DNA of 64,000 nt from Przewalskia tangutica (GCA_029844215.1 CM056726.1:81955548-82019547), one strand, 5' to 3'; positions 49,821-61,065 are shown, counted from the first letter of the stretch. Notes: generated by a model from the sequence alone, not told the origin. Numbers and translations: made by a program.

Positions 49821-50275
49821 CCTTGAGTTGGTGGGTAGTTCGTCATCTTCCTTAGCTATATCGCCTACGGGACGAGTTTGATTTGAACGACTAAGGGAGT
49901 GAAGCGAGATATAGATATATCTTTAACCCTCTGAGATCGGTATGTGTGATAAGGTGATTATACCTTAAGTGTTATGTTACGATACGATGTGTTAGTCGTG
50001 ATTAGATCATGGTTGTTTAACCGAGTACGATTTTGGGGGATAGAAAAGGTGTGAGCCTTAGAGCTTTTTACGTAGAGACCTTAGAGGTGAGGCCATCTCG
50101 AGAACAGGTGTAGTGTTATGTTTGACCCTTATCGGAGTGCATAGTGCACGTGAGTTATGTTTGGGATAGGTCCTAGTAGTGTGGAATGAAAGGGGGTAGT
50201 TGAGCTAAGAAGACGCTAGGTTTTGAAACGTGATTTGTGAGATTGTTCAATCGGGAGCTAGTATTGTGCGGCGTT
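49821..50275 (+). other. Element 4 internal linker
   Basis: Non-coding, colinear with elements 3 and 5. Contains 'gagatatagatatatctt' and 'agtgcatagtgcacgtgag'. Confidence 0.6.
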
Positions 50276-50413
50276 GCGGGTCGGGTTGAGGCCACGTTGC
50301 GGGTCAACCCGCGGTAGGTTTGGTGGTGGGGTCAGGTTGTGGTGGTCCCGCCTTGTGTTAGGGTTGTGAGGGTGTTAGGCCCAAGTTTAGTTAACCAGCG
50401 TACGAGTTCGTGG
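50276..50413 (+). other. Conserved non-coding block of element 4
   Basis: GCGGGTCGGGTTGAGGCCAC ... GTGAGGGTGTTAGGCCCAAG ... GAGTTCGTGG. Reverse-complement counterpart of 7567-7697, 22034-22162, 34532-34668 and 56834-56967. Confidence 0.75.
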
Positions 50414-51240
50414 ATGCGTTCGACTAGTGGTCAGGTCGATGGGGGCAGCCCATCGTGTTCTTGATCGGGGCCAGTTTACTCATTGTGTTGAGTTATCTGA
50501 AAGGTTGTAAGGCTGCACGGGGTGCCTACCTTCACCTTATGACAGACAGTGGAGCTCAGGGTAGGGCTGTTGTTGTTTCTGGAAGTTTTGCCAAGCATGT
50601 GTTAAGAACTCAGGTGAGTCTCAGAATCGCATTCGCCCTCGGGCCAGTGTTTGGATTTCAGGGATAGTTGTGGGGATTGTTGTCTCCTGTGGAGGTAGTG
50701 TTTAATCCACCATTTCAGTGTTCGGATGTCGCCTTATGAAGCCTTGTAAGGGCGGAAGTGTAAGTTGCCGGTCGATTGGTTCGATGTTGGCAAGGTTCAG
50801 ATTGTTGGTTCAGGCTTGTTCCAGCAGACTGTGGTTAGGGTGTGACGAGTTTTGGTATAACAAAGGAACTTAGCCCGTGTTACTTTGGGCCCTTTTGAGT
50901 TCATGTGAAGGATAGGCGGGTTGCCTATATGTTAGCTTTTGTCGTCCGACTTAGGAGGCGAGACGTCCGATCTTCGTATTATTATGTTCGAAAGTATCGG
51001 AGATCCATCCAGAGTGTTCCCAGTTAATGATGACCACGTTAGGGATAGTAACCCCGAGTTTTGGAAACTGAAGCCGTATCAGAATGTGGTAAGAGTTCGA
51101 GTGTACGACATCCTCAGGGATCGCGTGCGGCAGGTACCATTTGTTAGGTCGTCGAGCAAGGCTCGCGACAAAGTGACAAAAGTGGTACCATTTGTTGGGT
51201 CGCTGAGAAGGTTAATGCCTCGAGCAAAGTGACAAAGTGG
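50414..51240 (+). pseudogene. Integrase C-terminal remnant of element 4
   Basis: Follows the conserved block. A decayed core frame (50455-50667) keeps LRTQVSLRIAF, the relic of the TQV-LSTAFHP region. Then MSPYEAL-stop-GRKCKLPVDWFDVGK (about 50727-50795) with TAA in place of the Tyr codon. Then the 50939-51232 frame with SIGDPSRVFPVNDDHVRDSN (about 50990-51050), the tail of Tekay/Del-like integrases. Several frameshifts. No D,D,E residues can be placed reliably and no chromodomain is evident. It cannot make an integrase. Confidence 0.73.
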
Positions 51241-51245
51241 TATCT
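51134..51245 (+). repeat. Tandem duplication carrying an LTR/PBS-junction-like motif
   Basis: GGTACCATTTGTT(A/G)GGTCG followed by (GA)GCAAAGTGACAAA(A)GTGGTA occurs twice in tandem. GTGACAAAAGTGGTA is the same word that spans the 5' LTR end and PBS. Confidence 0.8.
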
Positions 51246-51496
51246 ACGAGTAAAGAGAGAAGCGAGCATGTATGGCGAGCATAGGTGTGATCATTTCTTT
51301 TGTAAAGAGAAGGTGCGAAGGAAGTATATTTTAGACCCCGGTGTGAAGTGTTTTGTGGTGATGATTAGAGGTGTTTTCTCGTGGACTTTGATGTAAGCAT
51401 TTTGCGCGGATGGTTCTGTGGCCAGGTATGGCAGGATTGTTCTCGTAAGTATAGTAGAAGACTATACTGGCGCGTGTTTGTTTGAGACTTAGAAGG

Positions 51497-51529
51497 AACA
51501 TTCGGGACGAATGTTTCTAAGGAGGAGAA
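51497..51529 (+). other. Element 4 hairpin and polypurine tract
   Basis: AACATTCG (51497-51504), loop GGA, CGAATGTT (51508-51515); then AAGGAGGAGAA (51519-51529) directly before the 3' LTR. Confidence 0.88.
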
Positions 51530-52752
51530 TGTTATACCGTATTTCAGTATATGCGTGGGGCGTGCGTAGAAAATTTGAAACTTTTGATTTGGCTTGGCGA
51601 ATTAAACTTTGTTCCTGACACCGGTTAGAGTCGTTTTTCGAAAGCGTTTTCCACGACTTTCGTAGGAAAAATTCCGGCTATGACATTTCTAATTTTTGCG
51701 GATTTTTCCGAGAGACGAAACATTTTGGACCAACAAGAGGGCGACACTTGTCACCCTCTCATTGGAACACCTTGGACGGCATATTGGACGAAATGGGCTA
51801 TGTAAGGCACGTGTTTTGTGCCTTGGCTAAAAGTCAAGGTTGGTAGGATATTTGTGTGTAATAAATCCTAGCCCTACTTGCCTAACACTTGGTTTAATCT
51901 TGGCCTTTGGTTGGCCATCCCTTGACCTATAAATACCCTCTCCTTTGATGAATTCTTCATCCTTTCCACAAATCTCTAAGTGTTAAAATCCCCACTCTCT
52001 TGTTGTTGTTCTCGTCCCTCCCTTGGCGAGCCCTCCCCTTGTGTGGCCTTGTGGCGAGACTTCACCACTCCTAGTGGTGTTGTTCTCGTATAATATACCC
52101 ACTCTTGGTAGAAATACTCTCAAAAGTATTGTTATAATGCCCAAATTACCTTAGCCAGTATACCTTGTTGTATTCTAAGGTTATACCTATCTGAAAAGCC
52201 AGAAAATACTATTATACTTCGTCCAGTCCAAACCAAACCCTAAGGAAAATCTTCACCCGTAGTTGAAGTCATAAGTAGAAGTTGGTTAGAACTTCTAAGG
52301 GTTGTTTGGAGCGGGTCGGGCCTTGAGTAGGAGCTAAACCTTGCTCGGGATCGACATTTAAACTAGGATAATTATGGGCTTATCGAGGTAATTATCTTGT
52401 CCTCTATTGTAATTGGAAATTACATATTGTTAGAATATATAGTTGAAGTATACTATATATAGAACGAACGTAGTTATCGGCAATGTCTTTTGACTTAAGC
52501 CCAATTTAAAGAAGAATCTTGATCGTAATTACATGAGGGTGTATTACGATGAACTTGTGTAGTAGTACCGTGGAGTAGAATTGTACGTTAGGGTTAGGCG
52601 TATAACCCCCGGTTGGCTTGGTAGCCGGCCTCGGTTGAGGAGGAAATTTACGCTGTTGCGGGGAAAATCTTTGCGAATTTTCGGTAGAATGTTCTACGAT
52701 GAGATCTAAATGTTAATAAGCGCCTTGTGGCCTTATAGGTTGAAGTACTACG
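51530..52752 (+). repeat. Element 4 3' LTR, left piece
   Basis: Colinear with 45631-46860 of the 5' LTR. TATA-like box at 51928-51935. Interrupted by element 5. Confidence 0.92.
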
Positions 52753-55682
52753 TGTCACGACCCGTTCCGGGGCCCGTGACTGGTGCCTTACCCGGGCACC
52801 CAAGTAGTCATACATCGAGTAATCGTGAATATAAAATAACCAAGATATGAATCAGTATAAATTGAGACACAGATATCTGAAGAAAGTTGCCTTTCGGCAT
52901 AAATAATAATAACAACTCTTTCAAAATGAACAGTTTAATCCTTTCTTTACAACCCGCCAGCGAGACTACAGACCTCTACGAATGATATGACAACAGCGGA
53001 CAGGGCCGTCATACCCCGAATGTAAGCACCTACAACAACGGGGACTATACGAAGATAAGCCTCGGAGGAAACGGAGCTTCCCAAACGCTGGCTGTGACCC
53101 TAAGAGCGATGATCAACGGCGGTGTACCTTTACTGCGGCATGAGCGCGGCCCGGAGGTCGATCTGGCAGTGCAGTATGTGGCGAAAATCGTAAATGAAAT
53201 CATAGTAGTCTATATAAAGCGGGAGACATGTATGATAACCAAACTACGATTCACAATAAATAGCGATCATATCAAGTCGTGACTCACGCCTCAAAGTCAT
53301 CACTCGAATATAAACATGGGTCTCACACCACAACATCAATCATGCGCGGAATACCTTCCTCACCGCGATCGATGATAGAAAAGCACAAGGAATACACATG
53401 AACAGCGAGTCCGCTGTGTCCAAATAAAACGATGCGGGGTAAATGCGAAGGCATAGCCGACTACTAACACCACAAGACTAACAAGGTCATAAAGCGTATC
53501 ATGATATCTGTCTGGCCGTCGCATGATCAAAAGGCGGTCGCCGCCGCAATATCAAATGTGCGCGTCTAGCCACAGAACTCCCGCACTCGCATAGGCCAAT
53601 CTCATAGGCGCGTGAGGTATAACCCGCGTCGGTAGCTACTCCGGCGTCGCCCCGACTCGCACCGCATGGCCACATGCACCGCATGACCATAAAGGCCGCA
53701 CACTAACACGGAACTCTCGTAGCTCGCGCATAGGCCCCGGGACCCGCATGAGGTATTCTCGAATCATGGTCCTGCATCGCTGAGTCTACCCCGCGTCGGG
53801 CGGCTTAACCCGGAAACACGGTGAGTGGTATAATACCAACATAACGGTTTATCGTTTAACCAACATAAGCACAATCGAGGAAAACCCTTTTACACAAACA
53901 TCACGAATACTAACACGTAGCATCCTAATATGATTACTTATCCAATTAACACGAAGGTATTACAAGGCTATCACAAACCAACACAATCAAGTTATACACA
54001 CAAGGTACTTCCTACTATAAGTCAACATGTTCGGGTTGCTATCCCCAAAGTACTCCATACATTAACTTTTTAAAAGATACGTTACTTTACAAAAGTCACA
54101 CAATACATGATATATGAAAGAGAGTGATTATCTTTTGAAGTAAATCAAAACACTTATCTTTGTACAATCAAGTAACAACATTATTATCCAAACGTCCAAG
54201 TTTGCCTAATTTCAAATGTTCACGTTTCTTATTTTAGAAAGGTTTCGTAGTTCATAGTCTTACCCATTTAAGAATATAATTCTCTTTTAAACCATCTGAG
54301 AAACATAAGCCTTATATGTGAGTAGGATATTCTTGTTTATAACAATCTTATTACAGCAGCCATGATCTAGGAAATATCATTTTGTCTCATCTTAGCTTCT
54401 ATGCAGATGGAAGTTTCTACTGATTTTAATAATACTAAATCTGTCAAAACATTTCCTTTTATTAACGCTGCAGTGGTTTGTCGATACACACTGATTTCCG
54501 AAATCAGTAAAACATTCTTAAGCCGTTATACCTAACTTTCCATAAAGCTAGTATAACTCTTAAGTTTTCAAAAAACCAAGTATTACTCCTTCTTTCAAAA
54601 TGATTCAGAAATCTTTTGAAATACTTCAAGTTCTTTATTAACACATAACAAGCGGTTATAGTTCAAATCGATTACCTTTTAAAAACCACAAGTATTTCTT
54701 ACCAACATAAAGGTTATAACCAACTTCCCATAAAGCCGTTATAACACTTTATATTTTAAACCAATCAAATACATTTAGCACGTGCGTCTCACGCACTACA
54801 TAGTTCACACATATCATGCTAGAAGAGATAGGAAGAGGTTCACATACCTCGCGACGAGTATCGACTAATAGCAAAACGCTCCAAGTACTTCCAAACGTCG
54901 GCTACTCCTTAAGCCAAGTAGATCGCGCCATACGTAGTACTTCAACCTATAAGGCCACAAGGCGCTTATTAACATTTAGATCCCCTCGTAGAACATTCTA
55001 CAGAAAATTCGGCACCTCCCCACGCAGCGTAAATCTCCTCTCTAACAGGCGGCTACGAAGCCAACCGGGGTGTTATCTGAGACAACTAGGCTGGGAGTAC
55101 CCAGCCACACTACTAGGAGGGGAGGGCTCTCGCCAAGGGGAGGGGATGGTGTTGGGCGAGAACACTCTAAAGAGAGGAGGATTTTTAACACTTAGAAATG
55201 ATTTTTGGATGAAGAATTTCATCAACAAAGGGTATTTATAGGTCAAGAAATGGCCAACCAAGGGCCAAGATGCTTCCAAGTGTTAGGCAAGTGTAAGGTG
55301 TAGATTAAGCCATGTGTTGTGTGGGTCCCACTTGGTCATCAACCACACAAATATCCTACCAAACATTGACCAAATGTTTTAGGCAACAAAAATGCCAAAA
55401 ATGTGCCCAACAATTCCCTTTGGTGCCGTCCACTTGCTTCCAATGTGAGGGTGACACATGTCACCCTCCCGTTGGTCCAAAATGTTTCGTCTCTCGGAAA
55501 AATCCGCAAAAATTAGAAATGACATAGCCGGAATTTTCCCTACGAAAGCTGTGAAAACGTTTCGTCGAAAAACGACTCTAACCGGGTGTTGTGAACAAAG
55601 TTAATCGGCCAAGCCTAATTAAAAGTTTCAAATTTTCTACGTACGTCCTTACGTACATACTCTGGAAATACGGGGTATAACA
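52753..55682 (-). repeat. Element 5 3' LTR
   Basis: 2930 bp, ending ACGGGGTATAACA before the polypurine tract. It is shorter than other family A LTRs (3.3-3.7 kb). Part of the shortfall is around 55010-55150, where the 5' LTR (60360-60620) has longer G/C runs. Confidence 0.9.
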
Positions 55683-55717
55683 TTCTCCCCTCCTTAGAAA
55701 CATTCGTCCCGAATGTT
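55683..55717 (-). other. Element 5 polypurine tract and hairpin
   Basis: Minus-strand AAGGAGGGGAGAA (55683-55695); inverted repeat AACATTCG/CGAATGTT at 55699-55706 and 55710-55717. Confidence 0.88.
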
Positions 55718-55969
55718 CCTTCTAAGTCTTAAAACAAGCGTGCGCCAGTATAGTCTTCACTACTATACTTACGAAACAATCCTGCCACAATGGCCACAGA
55801 AACAACTTGCGCAAATACTTCCATCCAAGTCCACGAGGAAACACCTCCAATATCACCACAAAAACCTCCCTCCGGGGCTAAAATATACTTCCTTCGCACC
55901 TTCTTTTTACCAAAGAAATGATCACATCTATGCTCGCCATACATGCTCGCTTCTCCCTTTACTCGTCGT

Positions 55970-56833
55970 GATACCACTTTTGTCACTTTGCCGCGAGGTT
56001 CTAGTGTCACTCCGGCGACCCAACAAATGGTACCGGGCGTGCGATCCTCGAAGCGTCGTACCACCGAACTCTTACCACATTCGAATCGCCCGGTTTCCAA
56101 AACTCGGGGTTACTATCTCTAACGTGGTCATTATTAACTGGGAACACTCTGGATGGGTCTCCGATACTTTCCCGAACATATCAATACGAAAGACCGGACG
56201 TACTGCCTCCTAAGTCGGACGGCAAAAGCTAACCTATAGGCAACCTGGCCTATCTCCTTCACATGAACTCAAAAAGGCCCAAAGTAACTCGGGCTAAGTT
56301 CCCTCTGTTCCAAAACCCGCCACACCCTAACCGGGGTGGTACTTTCAAGAAGACCGTCAACCTGAACTCTAAGCGTCGTCGCCGATCATCCGCACGATTT
56401 CTCTGAGCTGCCAAAACCTCTCCTAAACGACTTCCCACATCCACGGTCTGCTGGAACAAGCTGAACCAACTATCGCACCGCCAACATCGAACCAATCGGC
56501 CGGCAACTTAGACTTCCGCCCCTACACGGCTTCAAAAGACGACCTCCGAACATTGAAATGGTAGCTTAAACCCTACCTCCACGAGACAACAATCCCCAAC
56601 TATCACGAAATCCACACCGGCGGCGGATGCGGTCTGAGACTCGCGAGTTCCTAACCTGCTGGTAAAACTTTTAGAAAACGAAAATAGCCACCACAGGCTT
56701 CACTGCGCCATAAGGTGAAGGTAGGCACCGTGCGACCTTACAACCTTTACGATATAAACAACAACTGCCGAGCACTCGGTCTTTGCTGAAGACAAGGCGG
56801 TGACCTCGCCGGCGACTCATCGGTCGAAAGCAT
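55970..56833 (-). pseudogene. Integrase C-terminal remnant of element 5
   Basis: Minus-strand relics in the same order as elements 3 and 4. Near 56545-56510 is an EA(V)-stop-GRK block (stop TAG, as in element 3). The 78-aa frame 56495-56259 contains AAQRNRADDRRRRLEF and VFLKVPPRLGC, which match the SYAD-RRR-LEF and VFLKVSP motifs of Ty3/gypsy integrase C-terminal regions. Near 56180-56110 lies the counterpart of the DPS-VFPVNDDHV tail. The core domain is unrecognisable. Defective. Confidence 0.7.
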
Positions 56834-56967
56834 CCACGAGTTAAATCTGTTGGTTAACTAAACTTGGGCCTAACACCCTCGTGACCTATCACAAGGCGGG
56901 ACCACCACAACCGACCCCACCGCATACATGCCGCGGGTTGACCCAACGTGGCCTCAACCCGACCCGA
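56834..56967 (-). other. Conserved non-coding block of element 5
   Basis: From 'ccacgagttaaat' to 'caacccgacccg'; shares 'aacttgggcctaacaccctc' with element 3. Confidence 0.75.
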
Positions 56968-57415
56968 ACGCCGTAACGCTAGCTCCGAGAAAACTCTCAC
57001 TAACCACGTTACGAAAACCTAGCGGTCTTCTTAGCTCAACTACCTCTTTCATACCACACTACTCGGGACTTATCCCATAAACATAGTTCACGTGCACTAT
57101 GCACTCTATAAGGGTCAAACATAACACTACACCTTCGCTCAGGATGGCCTTACCTCTAAGGTCTCTACGTATAACACTCTAAGGCTCACACCTTCTCTAT
57201 CCCCCAAATCCTACTTGGTTAACTAACCAAGATTTCTAATCACAATAAACACTCATGTTATCTGAACATAACACTTAAGGTATACTCACCTTATCATACA
57301 TCTTGATCTCTGGAGGATATATCTATATCTCTTGTTTCACTCCCTTAGTCGTTCTAATCAAATGCGCCGTAGGCATAGCTAGGGAAGATGACGAACTACC
57401 CACCGATCCTGGAGG
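56968..57415 (-). other. Element 5 internal linker
   Basis: Non-coding, colinear with 22163-22490 and 49821-50275. Confidence 0.6.
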
Positions 57416-58110
57416 CTAAGTCCTCCTACTAGGACACTCTCTCGACATCAGACCCTGACGGTCGTAGGTACAACAAGTACCAAAAAGACGACATTCCCCG
57501 GGATGACGTCTGTCACACTGTGAACCGGAAGATCTGGAGCTCTGACCAACTCCTGCATACCCCGAACGTCCTGAAATTCGTGGAGGACCTCTCTGCACTG
57601 GTGGATGTGCAAATCTAATCCGCTGGTGAGGTGACTCGCCTCGAAAGTTACCAAAGGACCTTGCTACTCTGGCCCTCTTCTGCTGTCCTTCGTTAACCCG
57701 TCGATCTCTACGTTTCTCGGCCTGCTGCGCATAAGCCCGTACACAGGCCATGCTCAAGCCTAACTGAAGAACTTACTCTTGCACAACCTTCTCGTTGATA
57801 TTCATCAAGACTCGCGGTACATCGGTATACTCTCTGGTAGTTAAATCCATAGTTAGTAACAGGGTCGTCTCCTTGAAATTTATATTCTCTGTTCCCGGTC
57901 GTGGAACTGAAGGTTCAAATATCATGGCCGCAGTAGGAACTGCTGCCGCCGTGCTAAACTCTGTTGGGGCTAGTGACGTCGCAGAACTCCCCGAATGAAG
58001 CACCACCCAAGGTGATAATTGGGCCTGTGCCCACGTAACCCTCTGTACTCTACTCGCAGCTCCCTCGGCTGCCTTGCCCTCCTGGGCCGGGTTGCCCTAC
58101 GCGGAGGCAT
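57416..58110 (-). pseudogene. gag remnant of element 5
   Basis: The likely start is the ATG at 58110-58108 (minus), MPPRRATRPRRARQPRE, a basic N-terminus. A 77-aa frame (58006-57773) and a 113-aa frame (57757-57416) follow in different phases. The second has a helical QQAEKRRDRRVNEGQQKRAR stretch, RSFGNFRGESP (shared with element 4), then RRHPGECRLFGTCC and GLMSRECP, where the zinc knuckle has lost its CX2C and His. About 700 nt in all, short for gag. The order and phrases agree with elements 1 and 4, so the deletion form predates their insertions. Confidence 0.7.
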
Positions 58111-58301
58111 AACGGTAAGGGAAAGAAATACGTTAGAGGGTCCAACTTACAACGCAGCTCTAAGGCACGATCTCAGAGTGAGAAGAAATAGAAACCAATC
58201 CTAAATATCCTATAGCCTCCTGATTATTGATGTGGTGCACAACACACCGATAATCAAGACTCTACTGGATACGGTCTGTAGACACTTTCCGAGGATTAAC
58301 T

Positions 58302-58313
58302 GCTCTGATACCA
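58302..58313 (-). other. Element 5 primer-binding site (tRNA-iMet)
   Basis: The minus strand reads TGGTATCAGAGC. It is not followed by an LTR end but by internal-type sequence. Confidence 0.93.
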
Positions 58314-58481
58314 CTTTTGTCACTTTGTCGCGAGCCTTGCTCCGACGACCCAACAAATGGTACCGGGCTGCTTGCGATCCCTGAGGTTTGGACCTACGGC
58401 CCTTCTCAGGATGTGCCATACGGAGAGCCACGGTTCGGGTCTGTTCCCGTGGTAGAGGCTCTGGCCTCTTTATATTTCGGC
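58314..58481 (-). other. Chimeric junction replacing the element 5 5' LTR end
   Basis: 58314-58385 matches the 3' internal region of family A elements (21163-21232; inverted 51115-51180): TTTGTCGCGAGCCTTGCTCC ... ATGGTACCGGGC. 58386-58481 is of unknown origin. LTR sequence resumes at 'gaggtcgatctg' (compare 53154). Confidence 0.8.
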
Positions 58482-61065
58482 CACGAAGGAGGTCGATCTG
58501 ACAGTCCGGTATGTGAAGCTGAAAATCACGTAAATGAAATCATAGTAGTCTATATAAAGCGGGAGACATGTATGATAACCAAACTACAGTTCACAATAAA
58601 TAAGCAGTCATATCAAGTCAGGGACTCACGCCCTCAAAGTCATCACTCAAATATAAACATGGGTCTCACACCCACAACATCAATCATGCCCGCGGAATAC
58701 CTTCCTCACCGCGATCGATGATAGAAAAGCACCAAGGAATACACGTGAACAGCGGGTCCCACGTGTCCAAATAAAGCGATGCGAGTAAGTGCGAAGGCAT
58801 AGCCGACTACTAACACCAGCGATACTAACAAGGTCATAAATCGTATCATGATATCTGTCTAGGCCGTCACATGATCAAAGGCGGTCGCCGCGCGCAATAT
58901 CAAATGTGCGCGTCTAGCCCTGAACTCCCGCGACTCGCGTAGGCCAATCTCATAGGCGCATGAGGTATAACCCGCGTCGAGGTAGCTACTCCCGGCGTCG
59001 TCACGGACTCGCGATCCGCGTAGCGCCACATAGACCGCGTGACCATAAAGGCCGCACACTAACCGGAACTCTCGTAGCTCGCGCATAGGCCGGGACCGCG
59101 TGAGGTATTCTCGAATCATGGTCCTGCATCGCCGAGTCTACCCGCATCGGAGGCGCTTAACCCGGAAACCACGGTGAGTGGTATAATACCAACATAACGA
59201 TTTATCGTTTAACCAACATAAGCACAATCGAGGAAAACCCTTTTACACAAACATCACGAATACTAACACACGTAACATCCTAATATGATTACTTATCCAA
59301 TTAACACGAAGGTATTACAAGGCTATCACAAACCAACACAATCAAGTTATACACACAAGGTACTTCTACTATAAGTCAACATGTTGGGTTGCTATCCCCA
59401 AAGTACTCCATACATTAACTTTTTAAAAGATCGTTACTTTCACAAAAGTCACACAATACCATGATATATGAAAGAGAGTGATTATCTTTTGAAGTAAATC
59501 AAAACACTTATCTTTGTACAATCAGTAACAACATTATTATCAAACGTCCAAGTTTGCCTAATTTCAAATGTTCACGTTTCTTATTTTAGAAAGGTTTAAG
59601 TAGTTCATAGTCTTACCCATTTAAGAATATAATTCTCTTTTAAACCATCTGAGAAACATAAGCCTTATATGTGAGTAGGATATTCTTGTTTATAACAATC
59701 TTATTACAGCAGCCATGATCTAGGAAATATCATTTTGTCTCATCTAGCTTACATGCGGATGGAAGTTTCTCGATTTTAATAATACTAAATCTGTCAAAAC
59801 ATTTCCTTTTATTAACGCTGCGATGGTTTGTCGATACACTGATTTAGAAATCAGTAAAACATTCTTAAGCCGTTATACCTAACTTTCCATAAAGCTAGTA
59901 TAACTCTTAAGTTTTCAAAAAACCAAGTATTACTCCTTCTTTCAAAATGATTCAAAAATCTTTTGAAATACTTCAAGTTCTTTATTAACACATAACAAGC
60001 CAGTTATAGTTCAAATCAGTTACCTTTTAAAAACCACAAGTATTTCTTACCAACATAAAGTCATTATAACCAACTTCCCATAAAGCGTTATAACACTTTA
60101 TGTTTTAAACCAATCAAATACATTTAGCACGTATGTCGTCACGTACTACATAGTTCACACATATCATGCTAGAAGAGATAGGAAGAGGTTCACATACCTC
60201 GCGACGAGTATCGACTAATAGCAAAACGCTCCAAGTACTTCCAACTGTCGGCTACTCCTTAAGCCAAGTAGATCGCGCCATACGTAGTACTTCAACCTAT
60301 AAGGCCACAAGGCGCTTATTAACATTTAGATCCCTTCGTAGAACATTCTACAGAAAATTCGGCAGCACCTCCCCCCCCCGCAACAGCGTAAATCTCCTCC
60401 TCTGCAGGTAGGCTAGCCAACCGGGGGTGTTTTATACGAGACAACTAGGCTAGGGGGGGGGGAGTACCCCACGGCCACACTACTAGGAGGGGGGGGAGGG
60501 CTCTCGGCCAAGGGGGAGGGGGATGGTGTTGGACGAGAACACTACAAAGAGAGGGGGAGGATTTTTAACACTTAGAAATGATTTTTGGATGAAGAATTTC
60601 ATCAACAAAGGGGGGTATTTATAGGTCAAGAAATGGCCAACCAATGGCCAAGATTCTTCCAAGTGTTAGGCAAGTGTAAGGTGTAGATTAAGCCATGTGT
60701 TGTGTGGGTCCCACTTGGTCATCAACCACACAAATATCCTACCAAACATTGACCAAATGTTTTAGGCAACAAAAATGCCAAAAACGTGCCCAACAATTCC
60801 CTTTGGTGCCGTCCACTTGCTTCCAATGTGAGGGTGACACATGTCACCCTCCCGTTGGTCCAAAATGTTTCGTCTCTCGGAAAAATCCGCAAAAATTAGA
60901 AATGACATAGCCGGAATTTTCCCTACGAAAGCTGTGAAAACGTTTCGTCGAAAAACGACTCTAACCGGGTGTTGTGAACAAAGTTAATCGGCCAAGCCTA
61001 ATTAAAAGTTTCAAATTTTCTACGTACGTCCTTACGTACATACTCTGGAAATACGGGGTATAACA
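58482..61065 (-). repeat. Element 5 5' LTR, truncated
   Basis: Colinear with 53154-55682, lacking the roughly 400 bp corresponding to 52753-53153. Long G/C homopolymers at 60367-60376, 60454-60463 and 60487-60495. TATA-like box at 60616-60623. Confidence 0.88.

Larger units (their letters stand above)
52753..61065 (-). mobile_element. Element 5: non-autonomous family A element nested in element 4, rearranged 5' end
   Basis: Minus strand, 8.3 kb. The 3' LTR is 52753-55682, the internal region 55683-58313, and the 5' LTR 58482-61065 lacks its end. The primer-binding site is intact, but the adjacent LTR end (about 400 bp) is replaced by 168 bp of other sequence (58314-58481). The right flank starts GGCGC. 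By comparison with the element 4 5' LTR (46862-46880), 8 bp are missing at the left junction, which removed the left TSD. It has a gag remnant, the conserved block and an integrase relic, as in elements 3 and 4. Confidence 0.92.

Noticed and set aside
55729..56100. 123-aa minus-strand ORF next to the element 5 PPT
   Set aside because: It covers the non-coding 3' internal region and PPT side and is not conserved as a frame in elements 3 or 4.
58317..58721. 134-aa plus-strand ORF
   Set aside because: It spans the chimeric junction and antisense LTR; no domain.
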